Assembly: GCA_910577095.1 (NCBI GenBank)
Contig: CAJTLY010000006.1
Location: forward strand, 1-64,000
From: an uncultured Alphaproteobacteria bacterium
Lineage (GTDB): Bacteria; Pseudomonadota; Alphaproteobacteria; RF32; CAG-239
Direction: 5' to 3'
Length of the DNA: 64,000 nt
Position numbers and translations under genes: made by a program. Under the pieces are notes generated by a model, which was not told where the DNA came from, searched no databases, and saw only the letters and a list, made by a program, of their open reading frames with translations. Shown one piece after another: positions 6,535 through 14,694 of the stretch; position 1 is the stretch's first letter, and each line of letters begins with the position of its first letter.

Positions 6535-9500
6535 TCAGGCGCCTTTTTTCAAAGCCATTGCTTCGGCCGTGGCGGCAGCGTCATATTCAACGTCAAAACA
6601 TACCCGGCAGCCTTCGATCTCGGCCGCGGTACCGGCCGTGCAGTCGGTTTCCGTTTCCTCGGCTTTGGCCAGAACCTGTTCGGCAATCATCGCCTTAAAC
6701 TTCTCCAGCGCCGTCGCCAGCTTTCCTTCCGCTTTCCAGCGCAGACGGATGCGATAATAGATTTCAAAATCTTTGTCTTTACGCAGACTTTGAACCATTC
6801 GCACAAAATCGCGGGCCATGCCTTCCTGTTCCAGGGTTTCGCTGACTTCGGTATTGAGAACGATCACCGCCTTGTTGTCGGCAAAAGCCTTTCCGGCTTT
6901 TCCGTTCAGAATCTCCAGTCTTTCCTCATACAGATCGGGTGTGAGGGCAATTCCCGCCACGCAGATTCCTTCGCTGCCGTTCTCGCTCCAGCAGGGAACG
7001 CCGGTCTTTTTGTATTCGTTATAGGCAGCCATAACCTTACCCATATCTTTGCCGAGCTTTTTGCCGAGCAACGGCGTATAAAGATAAAGCGACGGCGCGG
7101 CATAGGCTCCCACATTGCTGTCCGCCTGCACTTGTTTGACATTGAGTTCGTCTTTGATGATCTCTTTGTAAGCGTCGTTTAAAAAGCCCAAATTACTGCC
7201 GGCAACCGTCAGGTCGGAAAGCGGCAGCCGGTTACGCAGATTCTTCTCTTCACGGACAAATTTTCCGGCCGAACACAAATCCTGCACAAAGTCCATTTCG
7301 CGCACCAAGTTTTCATCGGCGTCAACGTCCGACAATTCGGGGTAATCGGTCAGATGAACCGAAGCCCGGGCGTCGACCAGCGCCTGATAAACATATTCGG
7401 TTGTAAACGGCATCAGCGGCGCCATGATCTTGCTCAAATTGACCAAAACGGTATACAGAACGTCAAACGCCTGTCGGTCGCCGGCCCAGAAACGATCGCG
7501 GGTACGGCGAATGTACCAGTTGTTGAGAATTTCCATAAACGCGGCAATTTCATTGCAGGCATGGGCAACATCATAAGTGTTTAACCCGTGCTTGACTTCT
7601 GTCGCCAGTTTCTTCAGCTTTGAAAGAATATAGTTGTCCAAGAACTCGCTTGAACGGCAGACCTCTTTGGCTTTATAACCTTCTGCGTTGGCGTACAGGG
7701 TAAAGAAATAAAAAGCGTTCCAGAACGGAATCTGGGCTACCCGGGCAGCCTTGACGATTTCCTTGCCTTCCTGATCAACCGCCAGATTGCCGCCTTTGAG
7801 CACCGGAGACGACACCAGGAACCAGCGCAGCGTATCCGATCCCATGCTGTCCAGCACCATTGCCGGATCGGGATAGTTTTTCAAACGTTTGGAAAGCTTT
7901 TGTCCGCCTTCGGCCATCAACAGACCGGTGCAAACGCAGTTTTTAAAAGCCGGGCGTTGGTGCAACGCCGTTGACAACACGGTAAGGGTATAGAACCAGC
8001 CGCGGGTCTGATCCATCGCTTCAACGATAAAGTCGGCCGGAAAATGGTTTTCAAACCACTCTTTGTTTTCAAACGGATAATGCACTTGCGCATAAGGCAT
8101 TGAACCCGATTCAAACCAGCAGTCAAAAACGTCGCTCACCCGCCGCATCATGCTTTTGCCGGTCGGATCTTTGACGTTCGGATAAACCACGTCGTCAATA
8201 TACGGTTTATGCAGATCGGTCACTTCAATTCCCGTTTTGGCTTTGATTTCTTCGATTGAGCCGAAAACGTCTACGTTGGGATATTTCGGATCGTCCGATT
8301 TCCAAACCGGGATCGGCGTTCCCCAAAAACGGTTACGCGAAATCGACCAGTCGCGGGCGCCTTCCAGCCATTTGCCGAAACGGCCGTCTTTGATATGCTC
8401 GGGAACCCAGTTGATTTCCTGATTGTTTTTAACCATCCGGTCGCGAAAATCTGTAACCTTGACAAACCATGACGACATCGCTTTGTAAATCAGCGGCGTA
8501 TCGGTGCGCCAACAGAACGGATAAGAGTGGGTATACTGTTCTTTTTTGACCAACAGGCCGTTTGTTTTCAGCCACTGCATGATCGGTTCGTTGGTTTCGA
8601 AAACCTGTTTTCCTTCATAATCGGGAACTTCGGCGGTAAATTTTCCGGCCTCGTCCACCGGACAAACCACCGGGAAATTTTCATCATAGGCCCGGCAGGC
8701 GTCAAAGTCGTCCTGTCCGAAACCGGGCGCAATATGAACCACGCCTGTACCGTCTTCGGTCGACACAAACTCGCCGCTCAAGATCTTAAACGCACCCTTT
8801 TCTTTTAAGGCTGCAAAATAAGGAAACATCGGTTCATAAGCGGTGCCGACCAGTTCGGAACCTTTCAGGGTTCCGACCCGAACCGCGTTTTCCAGTTGCT
8901 TTTTATAACGTCCGAGCAGTGCTTCGGCCAAAATATACTTCTGGCCGTCCTCTTCCATCACCGCATAGGAAATATCGCTGCCCACCGCCAGCATCAGGTT
9001 GGACGGCAAAGTCCATGGCGTGGTGGTCCAGACCAAAATTTTCATGCCGTTTTCCAGCTTGAACATCACCGTGATCGCATTGTCGGTTTTGTCCTGATAT
9101 CCCTGATTGACTTCAAAGTTTGACAACGGCGTTTCGGCAGCCCACGAATACGGCAGTACCCGAAAATCCTCATAAATCAGTCCTTTGTCGTACAATTGCT
9201 TAAAATTATTGATGACGCTTTCCATAAACGGCAGATCCATCGTTTTGTAATCGCGCGAAAAATCGACCCAGCGACCGATGCGTTTAAACATATCCACCCA
9301 GATGCCGGAATATTTCAACACGTCCTGACGGCAAAACTGATTAAACTTTTCAACCCCGAACTCTTCAATTTGTTTGCGTCCGGAAACTCCCAACTGCTTT
9401 TCAGCCGACATTTCGGCCGGCAGACCGTGACAATCCCATCCCAGACGACGATCGACTTTTTTGCCGTTCATGGTCTGAAAACGGGCCACAACGTCTTTGA

Positions 9501-9699
9501 CATACGAAACCATAATATGTCCGTAATGCGGGGTTCCGTTGGCAAACGGGGGACCGTCATAAAATACGAATTCGTCGGCACCGTTACGGTTTTCGACCGA
9601 TTTTTCAAAAGTCTTGTCTTCTTCCCAAAATTGGAGCACGCTCTTTTCAAGCGCGGCAAAATCCGGTTTTGCTTTCTGTTCAGCATAATGTTTTGTCAT
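6535..9699 (-). CDS. ileS: Isoleucyl-tRNA synthetase, eukaryote-like type 2
   Basis: Charges tRNA-Ile with isoleucine. The 1054-residue class I synthetase has PHYGH (57-61) as its HIGH motif, GWDCHGLP, the editing domain with WTTTPWTLPSN, and KLSKR as KMSKS. The GTPHYGHIM and WDCHGLPAE signatures and the large C-terminal region after KMSKS match the IleRS2 type rather than the usual bacterial IleRS1. IleRS2 enzymes are known for low mupirocin sensitivity. The leader of about 160 bases carries a perfect palindrome at 9777-9792. Confidence 0.95.
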   Translation of the reverse strand: MTKHYAEQKAKPDFAALEKSVLQFWEEDKTFEKSVENRNGADEFVFYDGPPFANGTPHYGHIMVSYVKDVVARFQTMNGKKVDRRLGWDCHGLPAEMSAEKQLGVSGRKQIEEFGVEKFNQFCRQDVLKYSGIWVDMFKRIGRWVDFSRDYKTMDLPFMESVINNFKQLYDKGLIYEDFRVLPYSWAAETPLSNFEVNQGYQDKTDNAITVMFKLENGMKILVWTTTPWTLPSNLMLAVGSDISYAVMEEDGQKYILAEALLGRYKKQLENAVRVGTLKGSELVGTAYEPMFPYFAALKEKGAFKILSGEFVSTEDGTGVVHIAPGFGQDDFDACRAYDENFPVVCPVDEAGKFTAEVPDYEGKQVFETNEPIMQWLKTNGLLVKKEQYTHSYPFCWRTDTPLIYKAMSSWFVKVTDFRDRMVKNNQEINWVPEHIKDGRFGKWLEGARDWSISRNRFWGTPIPVWKSDDPKYPNVDVFGSIEEIKAKTGIEVTDLHKPYIDDVVYPNVKDPTGKSMMRRVSDVFDCWFESGSMPYAQVHYPFENKEWFENHFPADFIVEAMDQTRGWFYTLTVLSTALHQRPAFKNCVCTGLLMAEGGQKLSKRLKNYPDPAMVLDSMGSDTLRWFLVSSPVLKGGNLAVDQEGKEIVKAARVAQIPFWNAFYFFTLYANAEGYKAKEVCRSSEFLDNYILSKLKKLATEVKHGLNTYDVAHACNEIAAFMEILNNWYIRRTRDRFWAGDRQAFDVLYTVLVNLSKIMAPLMPFTTEYVYQALVDARASVHLTDYPELSDVDADENLVREMDFVQDLCSAGKFVREEKNLRNRLPLSDLTVAGSNLGFLNDAYKEIIKDELNVKQVQADSNVGAYAAPSLYLYTPLLGKKLGKDMGKVMAAYNEYKKTGVPCWSENGSEGICVAGIALTPDLYEERLEILNGKAGKAFADNKAVIVLNTEVSETLEQEGMARDFVRMVQSLRKDKDFEIYYRIRLRWKAEGKLATALEKFKAMIAEQVLAKAEETETDCTAGTAAEIEGCRVCFDVEYDAAATAEAMALKKGA

Positions 9700-9776
9700 T
9701 AATCCAACACCTTAAAGTTTTTGATTGTGAATCTGATTGATTAGAAATTTTGAATTTGTGTATGTGCAAAAAAGTA

Positions 9777-9792
9777 TATCCCCTAGGGGATA
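9777..9792. promoter_or_regulatory. Perfect 16-bp palindrome in the ileS leader
   Basis: TATCCCCT followed by AGGGGATA, exact and without a spacer. It lies about 80 bases upstream of the ileS start and downstream of its predicted promoter, between two divergent genes. An operator is possible; function unknown. Confidence 0.5.
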
Positions 9793-9865
9793 ATAATCGA
9801 AACCGCGTATATCAAAAAGCTGCACATAAAAACCGTCCGCATTAAAATTTATTTCCGGCTTAACA

Positions 9866-9893
9866 ATTTAATACAACAAAGTCGGCAAGTCAA
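9866..9893 (-). promoter_or_regulatory. Predicted ileS promoter
   Basis: On the minus strand, TTGACT (9893-9888), 16 bases, TTAAAT (9871-9866). Confidence 0.45.
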
Positions 9894-9930
9894 GCGCTTA
9901 TATCATCGGGCCGACACCGCTCTTTTTTAC

Positions 9931-9959
9931 TTGTAAGGGATATAGTTTTATGATAATAT
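9931..9959 (+). promoter_or_regulatory. Predicted promoter of the 9996-10587 gene pair
   Basis: TTGTAA (9931-9936), 17 bases, TAATAT (9954-9959), about 35 bases before the start codon. Confidence 0.5.
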
Positions 9960-9995
9960 TTTGTCTATAAATTTTATCAAAAAAGGAGTCCGCAC

Positions 9996-10292
9996 ATGGA
10001 CAGCAAAAAAATCGCCCGCGGCGGCGTCAGCGTTGCCGAAACTCTCGCCAAATACGGCATCAAAGGCACCGGCATGATCATCCGCTGCGGCGCCGAGGCA
10101 ACCGGCATACTCGTCAAGGAAGCCTGCAGCCTCGCCTCCCATTTTTCAGGTTGTTCGCTCGGCAACAACATCGGCGACTTTCTCATGAAAAAGACCAACG
10201 GACTGGTCAAGCATGCCACCAAAGCAGCGGAAAAAGGCGGCATCGCCGTGGTAAAGAACCTGGCTGATCGTGCCCGCAACGGATTGTCCTGA
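9996..10292 (+). CDS. Small Gly/Ala-rich protein, unknown
   Basis: The 98 residues are rich in glycine and alanine, with alternating small and hydrophobic residues (GIKGTGMIIRCGAEATGIL, 22-40) that could make an amphipathic or glycine-zipper helix, and four basic patches. No signal peptide or known motif is seen. A strong AAGGAG precedes the start by 7 bases. The next gene begins one base after the stop, so the two are translationally linked. Divergent from ileS. No family recognised. Confidence 0.6.
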   Translation: MDSKKIARGGVSVAETLAKYGIKGTGMIIRCGAEATGILVKEACSLASHFSGCSLGNNIGDFLMKKTNGLVKHATKAAEKGGIAVVKNLADRARNGLS

Positions 10293-10293
10293 T

Positions 10294-10587
10294 ATGGAAT
10301 GCGCCAAAGATTATCAGGCGATCATAAGCGCCGAAGGCAAGCTGGCCTTCGTGATTCCTGCCGGCATGACCGCTCCGGGAAACGCACCCCAAATTGTTTA
10401 CAACGGCGGCAATTCGGCTTTGCTTTACCGCTCTTCCGGTGACGTTATGGTATTGGACGACCTTCACCCGCAGGTTCGGGAAGCTCTTGTCCAAGTCAGT
10501 CAGGCCGTCATTATCGAAACCGACCGCCAAACCGGTTACACATTGTACGATTACGCGGCAAACGTAAAAAAAATAACAACGCGATAA
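10294..10587 (+). CDS. Small protein coupled to the 9996 gene, unknown
   Basis: The 97-residue product starts one base after the upstream stop; a GTG-started version from 10270 would overlap. It looks like a compact soluble alpha/beta domain (KLAFVIPAGM, ALLYRSSGDVMVLDDLHP, AVIIETDRQTGYTLYDY) with no membrane segment. Function unknown. Together with the preceding gene it forms a two-gene unit ending without an obvious terminator, facing anmK. Confidence 0.55.
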   Translation: MECAKDYQAIISAEGKLAFVIPAGMTAPGNAPQIVYNGGNSALLYRSSGDVMVLDDLHPQVREALVQVSQAVIIETDRQTGYTLYDYAANVKKITTR

Positions 10588-10617
10588 AAAACTTTTTTAC
10601 AACCTTAAGACATAAGC

Positions 10618-11730
10618 TCACGAACGGGCAGCGGGCTCAAAAATTTCACCGCCAATGACCGGTTCAACCACACCGGTGGTTGAAGGAAAACTCACCGGCA
10701 GCCGGTAAAGGCGCCGTACCGCCCAAAAAGCGGCCGCCTGCGCGTCCGCTGCCTCTGCTTCCCAACCGACGTCCGACGCATTGCGGACCGACACTTCCGG
10801 CAAACGTTGACGCAAAAACCGCATCAAAGTCGGATTTTTGGCACCGCCGCCGCATACAATCACCTCCCGCGGCGGTTCGGGAAGATACAAGGCCATCGAA
10901 TAAGCAACCGATTCAGCCACAAATGCGGTTGCCGTCGCCGCGCCGTCTTCCAGAGTCAGTCCCTCCAAATGTTCCATTTTTTCGGCAAATACCGTACGGT
11001 CACAGGCTTTGGGAGGGCTGAGCGCAATATATTTATGATGCATCAGGGTATTGAGGATTTTTTGATCGACATGACCGGTAACGGCCAATTTGCCGTTATA
11101 ATCCATATACATGCCGCCGTGCTTGGTAACCCAGTCGTTAATCACCGCATTGCCGGGCCCGCACACGAAGGCTTTCATCTCGCCGCTGCTTCCCAACCAA
11201 ACAATCTCCGAAGTTCCGCCGATGTCGACAATAACCAACGGCCGTTCCATTTTGGCGGCCAACGCTTCGTAATAAACCGGTGCAAACGGCGCCCCCTGCC
11301 CGCCGGCCAAAATATCGGCGTTGCGGAAGCGCGTCACGGTGCGGATACCGGTAAGATCGGCCATCAACTGTCCGTCGCCGATCTGATGCGTATAATGCTC
11401 CGACGGCCGGTGACAAACGGTATGACCGCCAAAACCGAGAACATCCGGCACCAACGACTCTTCCTGCACAAAACCGCAGACTGCCGCTGCCGCAAATTCA
11501 CTGAAGGCAATTTCGGCACGACGGATATTAACCGCGTTTTCCGGCGAGTCCGCCCTTTTTCCCAACACCGAACGAATCTGATCCAGCAATTCGTCTTCAT
11601 AAGGCACCGTCCGGGAAGGCCCTCGGCAATAAACGTCAACGCCGTCGGTTTCCGTCACCGCCAGCCCGAGTCCGTCAAGGGATGTAGAACCGACAATTCC
11701 CACCGCTGTCAAATTTTTAATATTATTCAT
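10618..11730 (-). CDS. anmK: Anhydro-N-acetylmuramic acid kinase, divergent
   Basis: AnmK phosphorylates and hydrolyses anhydroMurNAc recovered from cell-wall turnover. The 370 residues align with the family: GGHTVCHRP, GDGQLMADLTGIRTV, the catalytic-Asp region FRNADILAGGQGAPFAP, GPGNAVINDW, and CGGGAKNPTLM for ATP. The N-terminal loop, usually GxMSGTSLDG, here reads GIVGSTSLDGL, and the usual NIGGIAN reads DIGGTSE. It diverges from tyrS. Confidence 0.88.
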   Translation of the reverse strand: MNNIKNLTAVGIVGSTSLDGLGLAVTETDGVDVYCRGPSRTVPYEDELLDQIRSVLGKRADSPENAVNIRRAEIAFSEFAAAAVCGFVQEESLVPDVLGFGGHTVCHRPSEHYTHQIGDGQLMADLTGIRTVTRFRNADILAGGQGAPFAPVYYEALAAKMERPLVIVDIGGTSEIVWLGSSGEMKAFVCGPGNAVINDWVTKHGGMYMDYNGKLAVTGHVDQKILNTLMHHKYIALSPPKACDRTVFAEKMEHLEGLTLEDGAATATAFVAESVAYSMALYLPEPPREVIVCGGGAKNPTLMRFLRQRLPEVSVRNASDVGWEAEAADAQAAAFWAVRRLYRLPVSFPSTTGVVEPVIGGEIFEPAARS

Positions 11731-11757
11731 GATTCATTTAAAAACATTATAACCATA

Positions 11758-11785
11758 TTGCACTCCGAAAATTATATGCTAATAT
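11758..11785 (+). promoter_or_regulatory. Predicted tyrS promoter
   Basis: TTGCAC (11758-11763), 16 bases, TAATAT (11780-11785). The -10 and spacing match those of the two structured-RNA promoters. Confidence 0.5.
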
Positions 11786-11817
11786 GCGTTAAGAATTTAT
11801 TATAAAGGCGAGGAAAA

Positions 11818-13077
11818 ATGAGTAACTTTAAATCCGAATTTCTGAATATCATGCTTGAACGCGGTTTTTACAACCAATGCACCAACGAAAGCGGTTTCGA
11901 CCAATATTTGTACGATTGCGAGCAAAAAGGCGTTCCGGCGGTGGGTTATCTCGGTTCCGACCCTACCGGCGACAGTCTTCACGTCGGCCATATCGTGCCG
12001 CTGATGATGATGCGCTGGTTTCAAAAATGCGGACACAAACCGCTGACGCTGGTAGGCGGCGCCACCGCCCGCATCGGCGATCCTTCGGGCAAGGACAAAC
12101 TGCGTCCTTTCCTCAGTGAAGAAACCTTAAATCATAACATCGAAGGACTGAAAAAATCTTTCGGCAAATTCTTGAAATTCGGCAACGGCCAAAACGATGC
12201 CGTCATGGTCGACAACTGGAACTGGTTCAAAGACATCAACTATCTCGCGTTTTTGCGTGACATCGGAACCTATTATTCGGTTAACCGCATGTTAACGATG
12301 GAAAGCGTCAAAACCCGGTTGGAACGCGAACAACCGATGAGCTTTCTCGAGTTCAACTACATGCTGCTGCAAGGATACGACTTTTGCGAACTTTACCAAC
12401 AATACGGCTGCCGGGCGCAAATTGCCGGATCGGACCAGTGGGGCAACATCACTTCGGGAACCGAACTCGGACGGCGCAAATACGATGTTGAGCTGTTCGG
12501 CTTCACCAGTCCGATCATCACCGATTCGGCCGGCAAGAAAATGGGCAAATCGGAAGGCAACGCGGTATGGATCAACGACGAGAAACTGCCGGCCTACGAC
12601 TACTACCAATACTTCCGCAACATCGGCGACAGCGAAGTCGGCAAATGCCTGCGCATTTACACCGATCTGCCGATCGACGAAATCCGGCGGTTGGAAGCTT
12701 TGAAAGATCAGGAAATCAACGAAGCCAAAAAAATTCTCGCTTTCGAAGCCACCAAAATCTGCCGCGGTCTCGAAGAAGCCCAAGCCGCTCGGGAAACTGC
12801 CGTCAAAACCTTTGAACAAGGCGGCATCGGCGGCGAACTGCCGACACTTGAAAAAGATTGCGTTACCGGGCTGCCGGTGCTGGATTTGTTTGTCGAAATC
12901 GGCTTCTGCGCCAGCAAAGGCGAAGTGCGCCGCCTGATCAAACAAGGCGGCATCAAAATCAACGATTGTACCGTCCATGACGAGAACTACCTCCTAAAAG
13001 AGGAAGACATTGTCGACGGACAGGTTAAAATCGCCCAAGGCAAAAAGAAGTTCGGTTTGGTCAAACAGACCTGTTGA
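11818..13077 (+). CDS. tyrS: Tyrosyl-tRNA synthetase
   Basis: Class I synthetase of the TyrRS type, 419 residues. HIGH appears as LHVGHIVPL, the tyrosine pocket includes SDQWGNITSG, and KMSKS appears as KMGKSEGN. A C-terminal S4 RNA-binding domain follows (SKGEVRRLIKQGGIKIN). GAGG precedes the start by 6 bases. The stop codon overlaps the -35 of the next, unrelated gene's promoter. Confidence 0.96.
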   Translation: MSNFKSEFLNIMLERGFYNQCTNESGFDQYLYDCEQKGVPAVGYLGSDPTGDSLHVGHIVPLMMMRWFQKCGHKPLTLVGGATARIGDPSGKDKLRPFLSEETLNHNIEGLKKSFGKFLKFGNGQNDAVMVDNWNWFKDINYLAFLRDIGTYYSVNRMLTMESVKTRLEREQPMSFLEFNYMLLQGYDFCELYQQYGCRAQIAGSDQWGNITSGTELGRRKYDVELFGFTSPIITDSAGKKMGKSEGNAVWINDEKLPAYDYYQYFRNIGDSEVGKCLRIYTDLPIDEIRRLEALKDQEINEAKKILAFEATKICRGLEEAQAARETAVKTFEQGGIGGELPTLEKDCVTGLPVLDLFVEIGFCASKGEVRRLIKQGGIKINDCTVHDENYLLKEEDIVDGQVKIAQGKKKFGLVKQTC

Positions 13078-13102
13078 CAAAATTTAGTCTAAATGTTAGA
13101 CT
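13074..13102 (+). promoter_or_regulatory. Promoter with a dyad over the -10, for the 13149 gene
   Basis: TTGACA (13074-13079) overlaps the tyrS stop; 17 bases later TAGACT (13097-13102). AGTCTAA (13086-13092) and TTAGACT (13096-13102) form a perfect inverted repeat with 3 bases between, covering the -10: a likely operator. The leader then contains AATTATTAA (13118-13126). Confidence 0.6.
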
Positions 13103-13148
13103 GCATTCCAACGAAACAATTATTAACCAATTATAAAACTCAATCGCT

Positions 13149-13373
13149 ATGAACAAAGAAGCACGCATTAAAAAAGTGATGACCAGCAACTATCTGTACA
13201 CGCTGTTTTTCGACGACGGGACTTCTCTTGAAATTTATAAGACCAAGTTCCGCGGAACCCGACGCCCTCACACCGGCGACCTGTTCAAACTGACGGAAAA
13301 GTCCCTGCCCGACGGAAAAACCGAGTCCAGAATGTTTCTGAACGGAAACGAAGTTAAAGGACAACTCCTTTAA
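13149..13373 (+). CDS. Small orphan protein
   Basis: The 74 residues look like a small beta-rich domain (YLYTLFFDDGTSLEIY, then RRPHTGDLFKLTE). No Shine-Dalgarno is present; the leader is A/T-rich with AATTATTAA 22 bases before the ATG. The motif R-x-P-x-x-GD is shared with the product of the next gene. The following gene starts 37 bases later. Function and family not recognised. Confidence 0.6.
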   Translation: MNKEARIKKVMTSNYLYTLFFDDGTSLEIYKTKFRGTRRPHTGDLFKLTEKSLPDGKTESRMFLNGNEVKGQLL

Positions 13374-13410
13374 TAAATAAACATAGTAATAACCCTAAAA
13401 ACATTTTTTT

Positions 13411-13623
13411 ATGTTATTGGAAAGAACCTTAAAAATCGCTTCTGTCGAGAAAAGAGAAGACAGATACGGAATCTGGCCCGAGATGGCAACGCCGTTTTCG
13501 CTGCCTTGCCACATTTTCGGGGATCGCAAACCGCAACGCGGCGATACGATCGTGATCGAATACCGGGATGACGACATCGTCGGTGCCGTCCTGAACGAAG
13601 TCCGCATCATGTCGCCCGCCTGA
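13411..13623 (+). CDS. Small orphan protein
   Basis: A 70-residue product, predicted mainly beta (RTLKIASVEKREDRYGIWPE, DRKPQRGDTIVIEYRDDD). It shares an R-x-P-x-x-GD core with its upstream neighbour, hinting at a common small barrel. There is no Shine-Dalgarno and the leader is A/T-only. A perfect terminator follows. It is probably cotranscribed with the 13149 gene. No family recognised. Confidence 0.6.
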   Translation: MLLERTLKIASVEKREDRYGIWPEMATPFSLPCHIFGDRKPQRGDTIVIEYRDDDIVGAVLNEVRIMSPA

Positions 13624-13645
13624 TCTCGGCTGCATGGCATCTGCC

Positions 13646-13680
13646 AAAGACCGCATGTTAAAAACATGCGGTCTTTTTGG
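13646..13680 (+). terminator. Terminator of the 13149-13623 unit
   Basis: AAAGACCGCATGTT (13646-13659) pairs perfectly with AACATGCGGTCTTT (13663-13676), followed by T's. Confidence 0.9.
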
Positions 13681-13720
13681 TATTTTAAATTTTAACCCGG
13701 CGCAGCCCCGCAAAAAGCTA

Positions 13721-13748
13721 TTGACAAGCCGGGAAAAAACGCTATATT
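13721..13748 (+). promoter_or_regulatory. rpmG promoter
   Basis: TTGACA (13721-13726), 16 bases, TATATT (13743-13748). Confidence 0.65.
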
Positions 13749-13793
13749 ACAGAAAAACTTGCGTTTAACACTAAAATTTTAAGAGTAAAAGAC

Positions 13794-13961
13794 ATGGCAA
13801 AAGCAATCAAAGTAAAAGTTAAAATGGAAAGCACCGCCGGAACCGGTACCTTTTTCGTCGCCGAAAAAAATCCGAGAACCCATCCGGAAAAACTGTCCAT
13901 GAAAAAATACGACAAGAAGTCGAAAAAACATGAAGAATTCGTTGAAAAGAAGCTGAAGTAA
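13794..13961 (+). CDS. rpmG: 50S ribosomal protein L33
   Basis: This 55-residue basic protein matches L33: the N-terminal MAKAIKVKVKMESTAGTGTF, the NPRTHPEKL segment and the KKYDKKSKKHEEF tail. It lacks the cysteines of zinc-binding L33 forms, so it is the zinc-free type. It is transcribed alone, with its own promoter and terminator, among orphan genes. Confidence 0.93.
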   Translation: MAKAIKVKVKMESTAGTGTFFVAEKNPRTHPEKLSMKKYDKKSKKHEEFVEKKLK

Positions 13962-13984
13962 TCTTTTCTGTTTAAAAGTTGTCA

Positions 13985-14010
13985 ATGCCGGTTTCTGACC
14001 GGCATTTTTT
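13985..14010 (+). terminator. rpmG terminator
   Basis: ATGCCGGT (13985-13992) pairs with ACCGGCAT (13998-14005), followed by T6. Confidence 0.88.
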
Positions 14011-14076
14011 GTATCCGTTTAACCAACTCTCACCGACACCCGATCCGACCGACCGTACATCTGCCTATTTTGGATA

Positions 14077-14105
14077 TTGACATCAGGCTTTTTTGGGGGT
14101 ATTTT
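14077..14105 (+). promoter_or_regulatory. Promoter of the 14144 gene
   Basis: TTGACA (14077-14082), 17 bases, TATTTT (14100-14105). GTCTAA follows the -10 directly, and AATTATTAA lies at 14119-14127 in the leader. Confidence 0.6.
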
Positions 14106-14143
14106 GTCTAAAGCACACAATTATTAACTAACAATTTTAAACG

Positions 14144-14578
14144 ATGAAAAATGTCATAACTATTTTAGCGGTTTTCACCCTGATCGCTGCCGGCATCTGC
14201 TTTTACCTGTTTTCTTTCGCTGTTGCCATGATTTTCTTTGTCATTTACCTGGTCATTACCGGTATTTTCGTATACGGTTTCTGGCACGACGGGAAACTTC
14301 AGAAACAGTGGCTGCGGTCCCCGGTCCTCCCGGATTCTCCGCAGTTCGACGATCTGTTCTGGAGCATGACGATGTCCAACCAGGACTGGTACATTGAACA
14401 TATTCTGAAAGACGAAGGCATGAAACAGTTGATTCAAAGGTACGAAACCACGATCCGCGAAATCTGGAACAACCGTGACGGGGAAATCTCCGAGAAAATC
14501 GAAAAGAGTTCCGTCTATATGAAACGGTTGAAGTCGATGCTGATCACGCAAGAATTCAACACATTGCGTCGGGACTGA
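14144..14578 (+). CDS. Orphan protein with N-terminal membrane segments
   Basis: The 144-residue product has two hydrophobic segments (about 3-24 and 25-48), then a soluble, charged, helical domain of about 95 residues (NQDWYIEHILKDEGMKQLI, KIEKSSVYMKRLKSM). It is likely an inner-membrane protein with a cytoplasmic tail. The leader has no Shine-Dalgarno and contains AATTATTAA 16 bases before the ATG. It is monocistronic, bounded by a terminator. No family recognised. Confidence 0.6.
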   Translation: MKNVITILAVFTLIAAGICFYLFSFAVAMIFFVIYLVITGIFVYGFWHDGKLQKQWLRSPVLPDSPQFDDLFWSMTMSNQDWYIEHILKDEGMKQLIQRYETTIREIWNNRDGEISEKIEKSSVYMKRLKSMLITQEFNTLRRD

Positions 14579-14594
14579 TCTTTTCACAAAATCC

Positions 14595-14628
14595 AAAGCA
14601 CTGTCGACAACGTCGACCGTGCTTTTTT
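14595..14628 (+). terminator. Terminator of the 14144 gene
   Basis: AAAGCAC plus GTCGAC (14595-14608) pairs with GTCGAC plus GTGCTTT (14612-14625), with one mismatch, then T's. Confidence 0.85.
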
Positions 14629-14660
14629 ATTGCGCCTTTCCCAATATCTGTTTTTTTTGC

Positions 14661-14688
14661 TTGCAATTTACATCAAATTATTTAATAT
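14661..14688 (+). promoter_or_regulatory. Promoter of structured RNA copy B
   Basis: TTGCAA (14661-14666), 16 bases, TAATAT (14683-14688). It has the same hexamers and spacing as copy A (655-682); flanking bases GCTTGCAATTT also match. Confidence 0.6.
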
Positions 14689-14694
14689 TACTTC

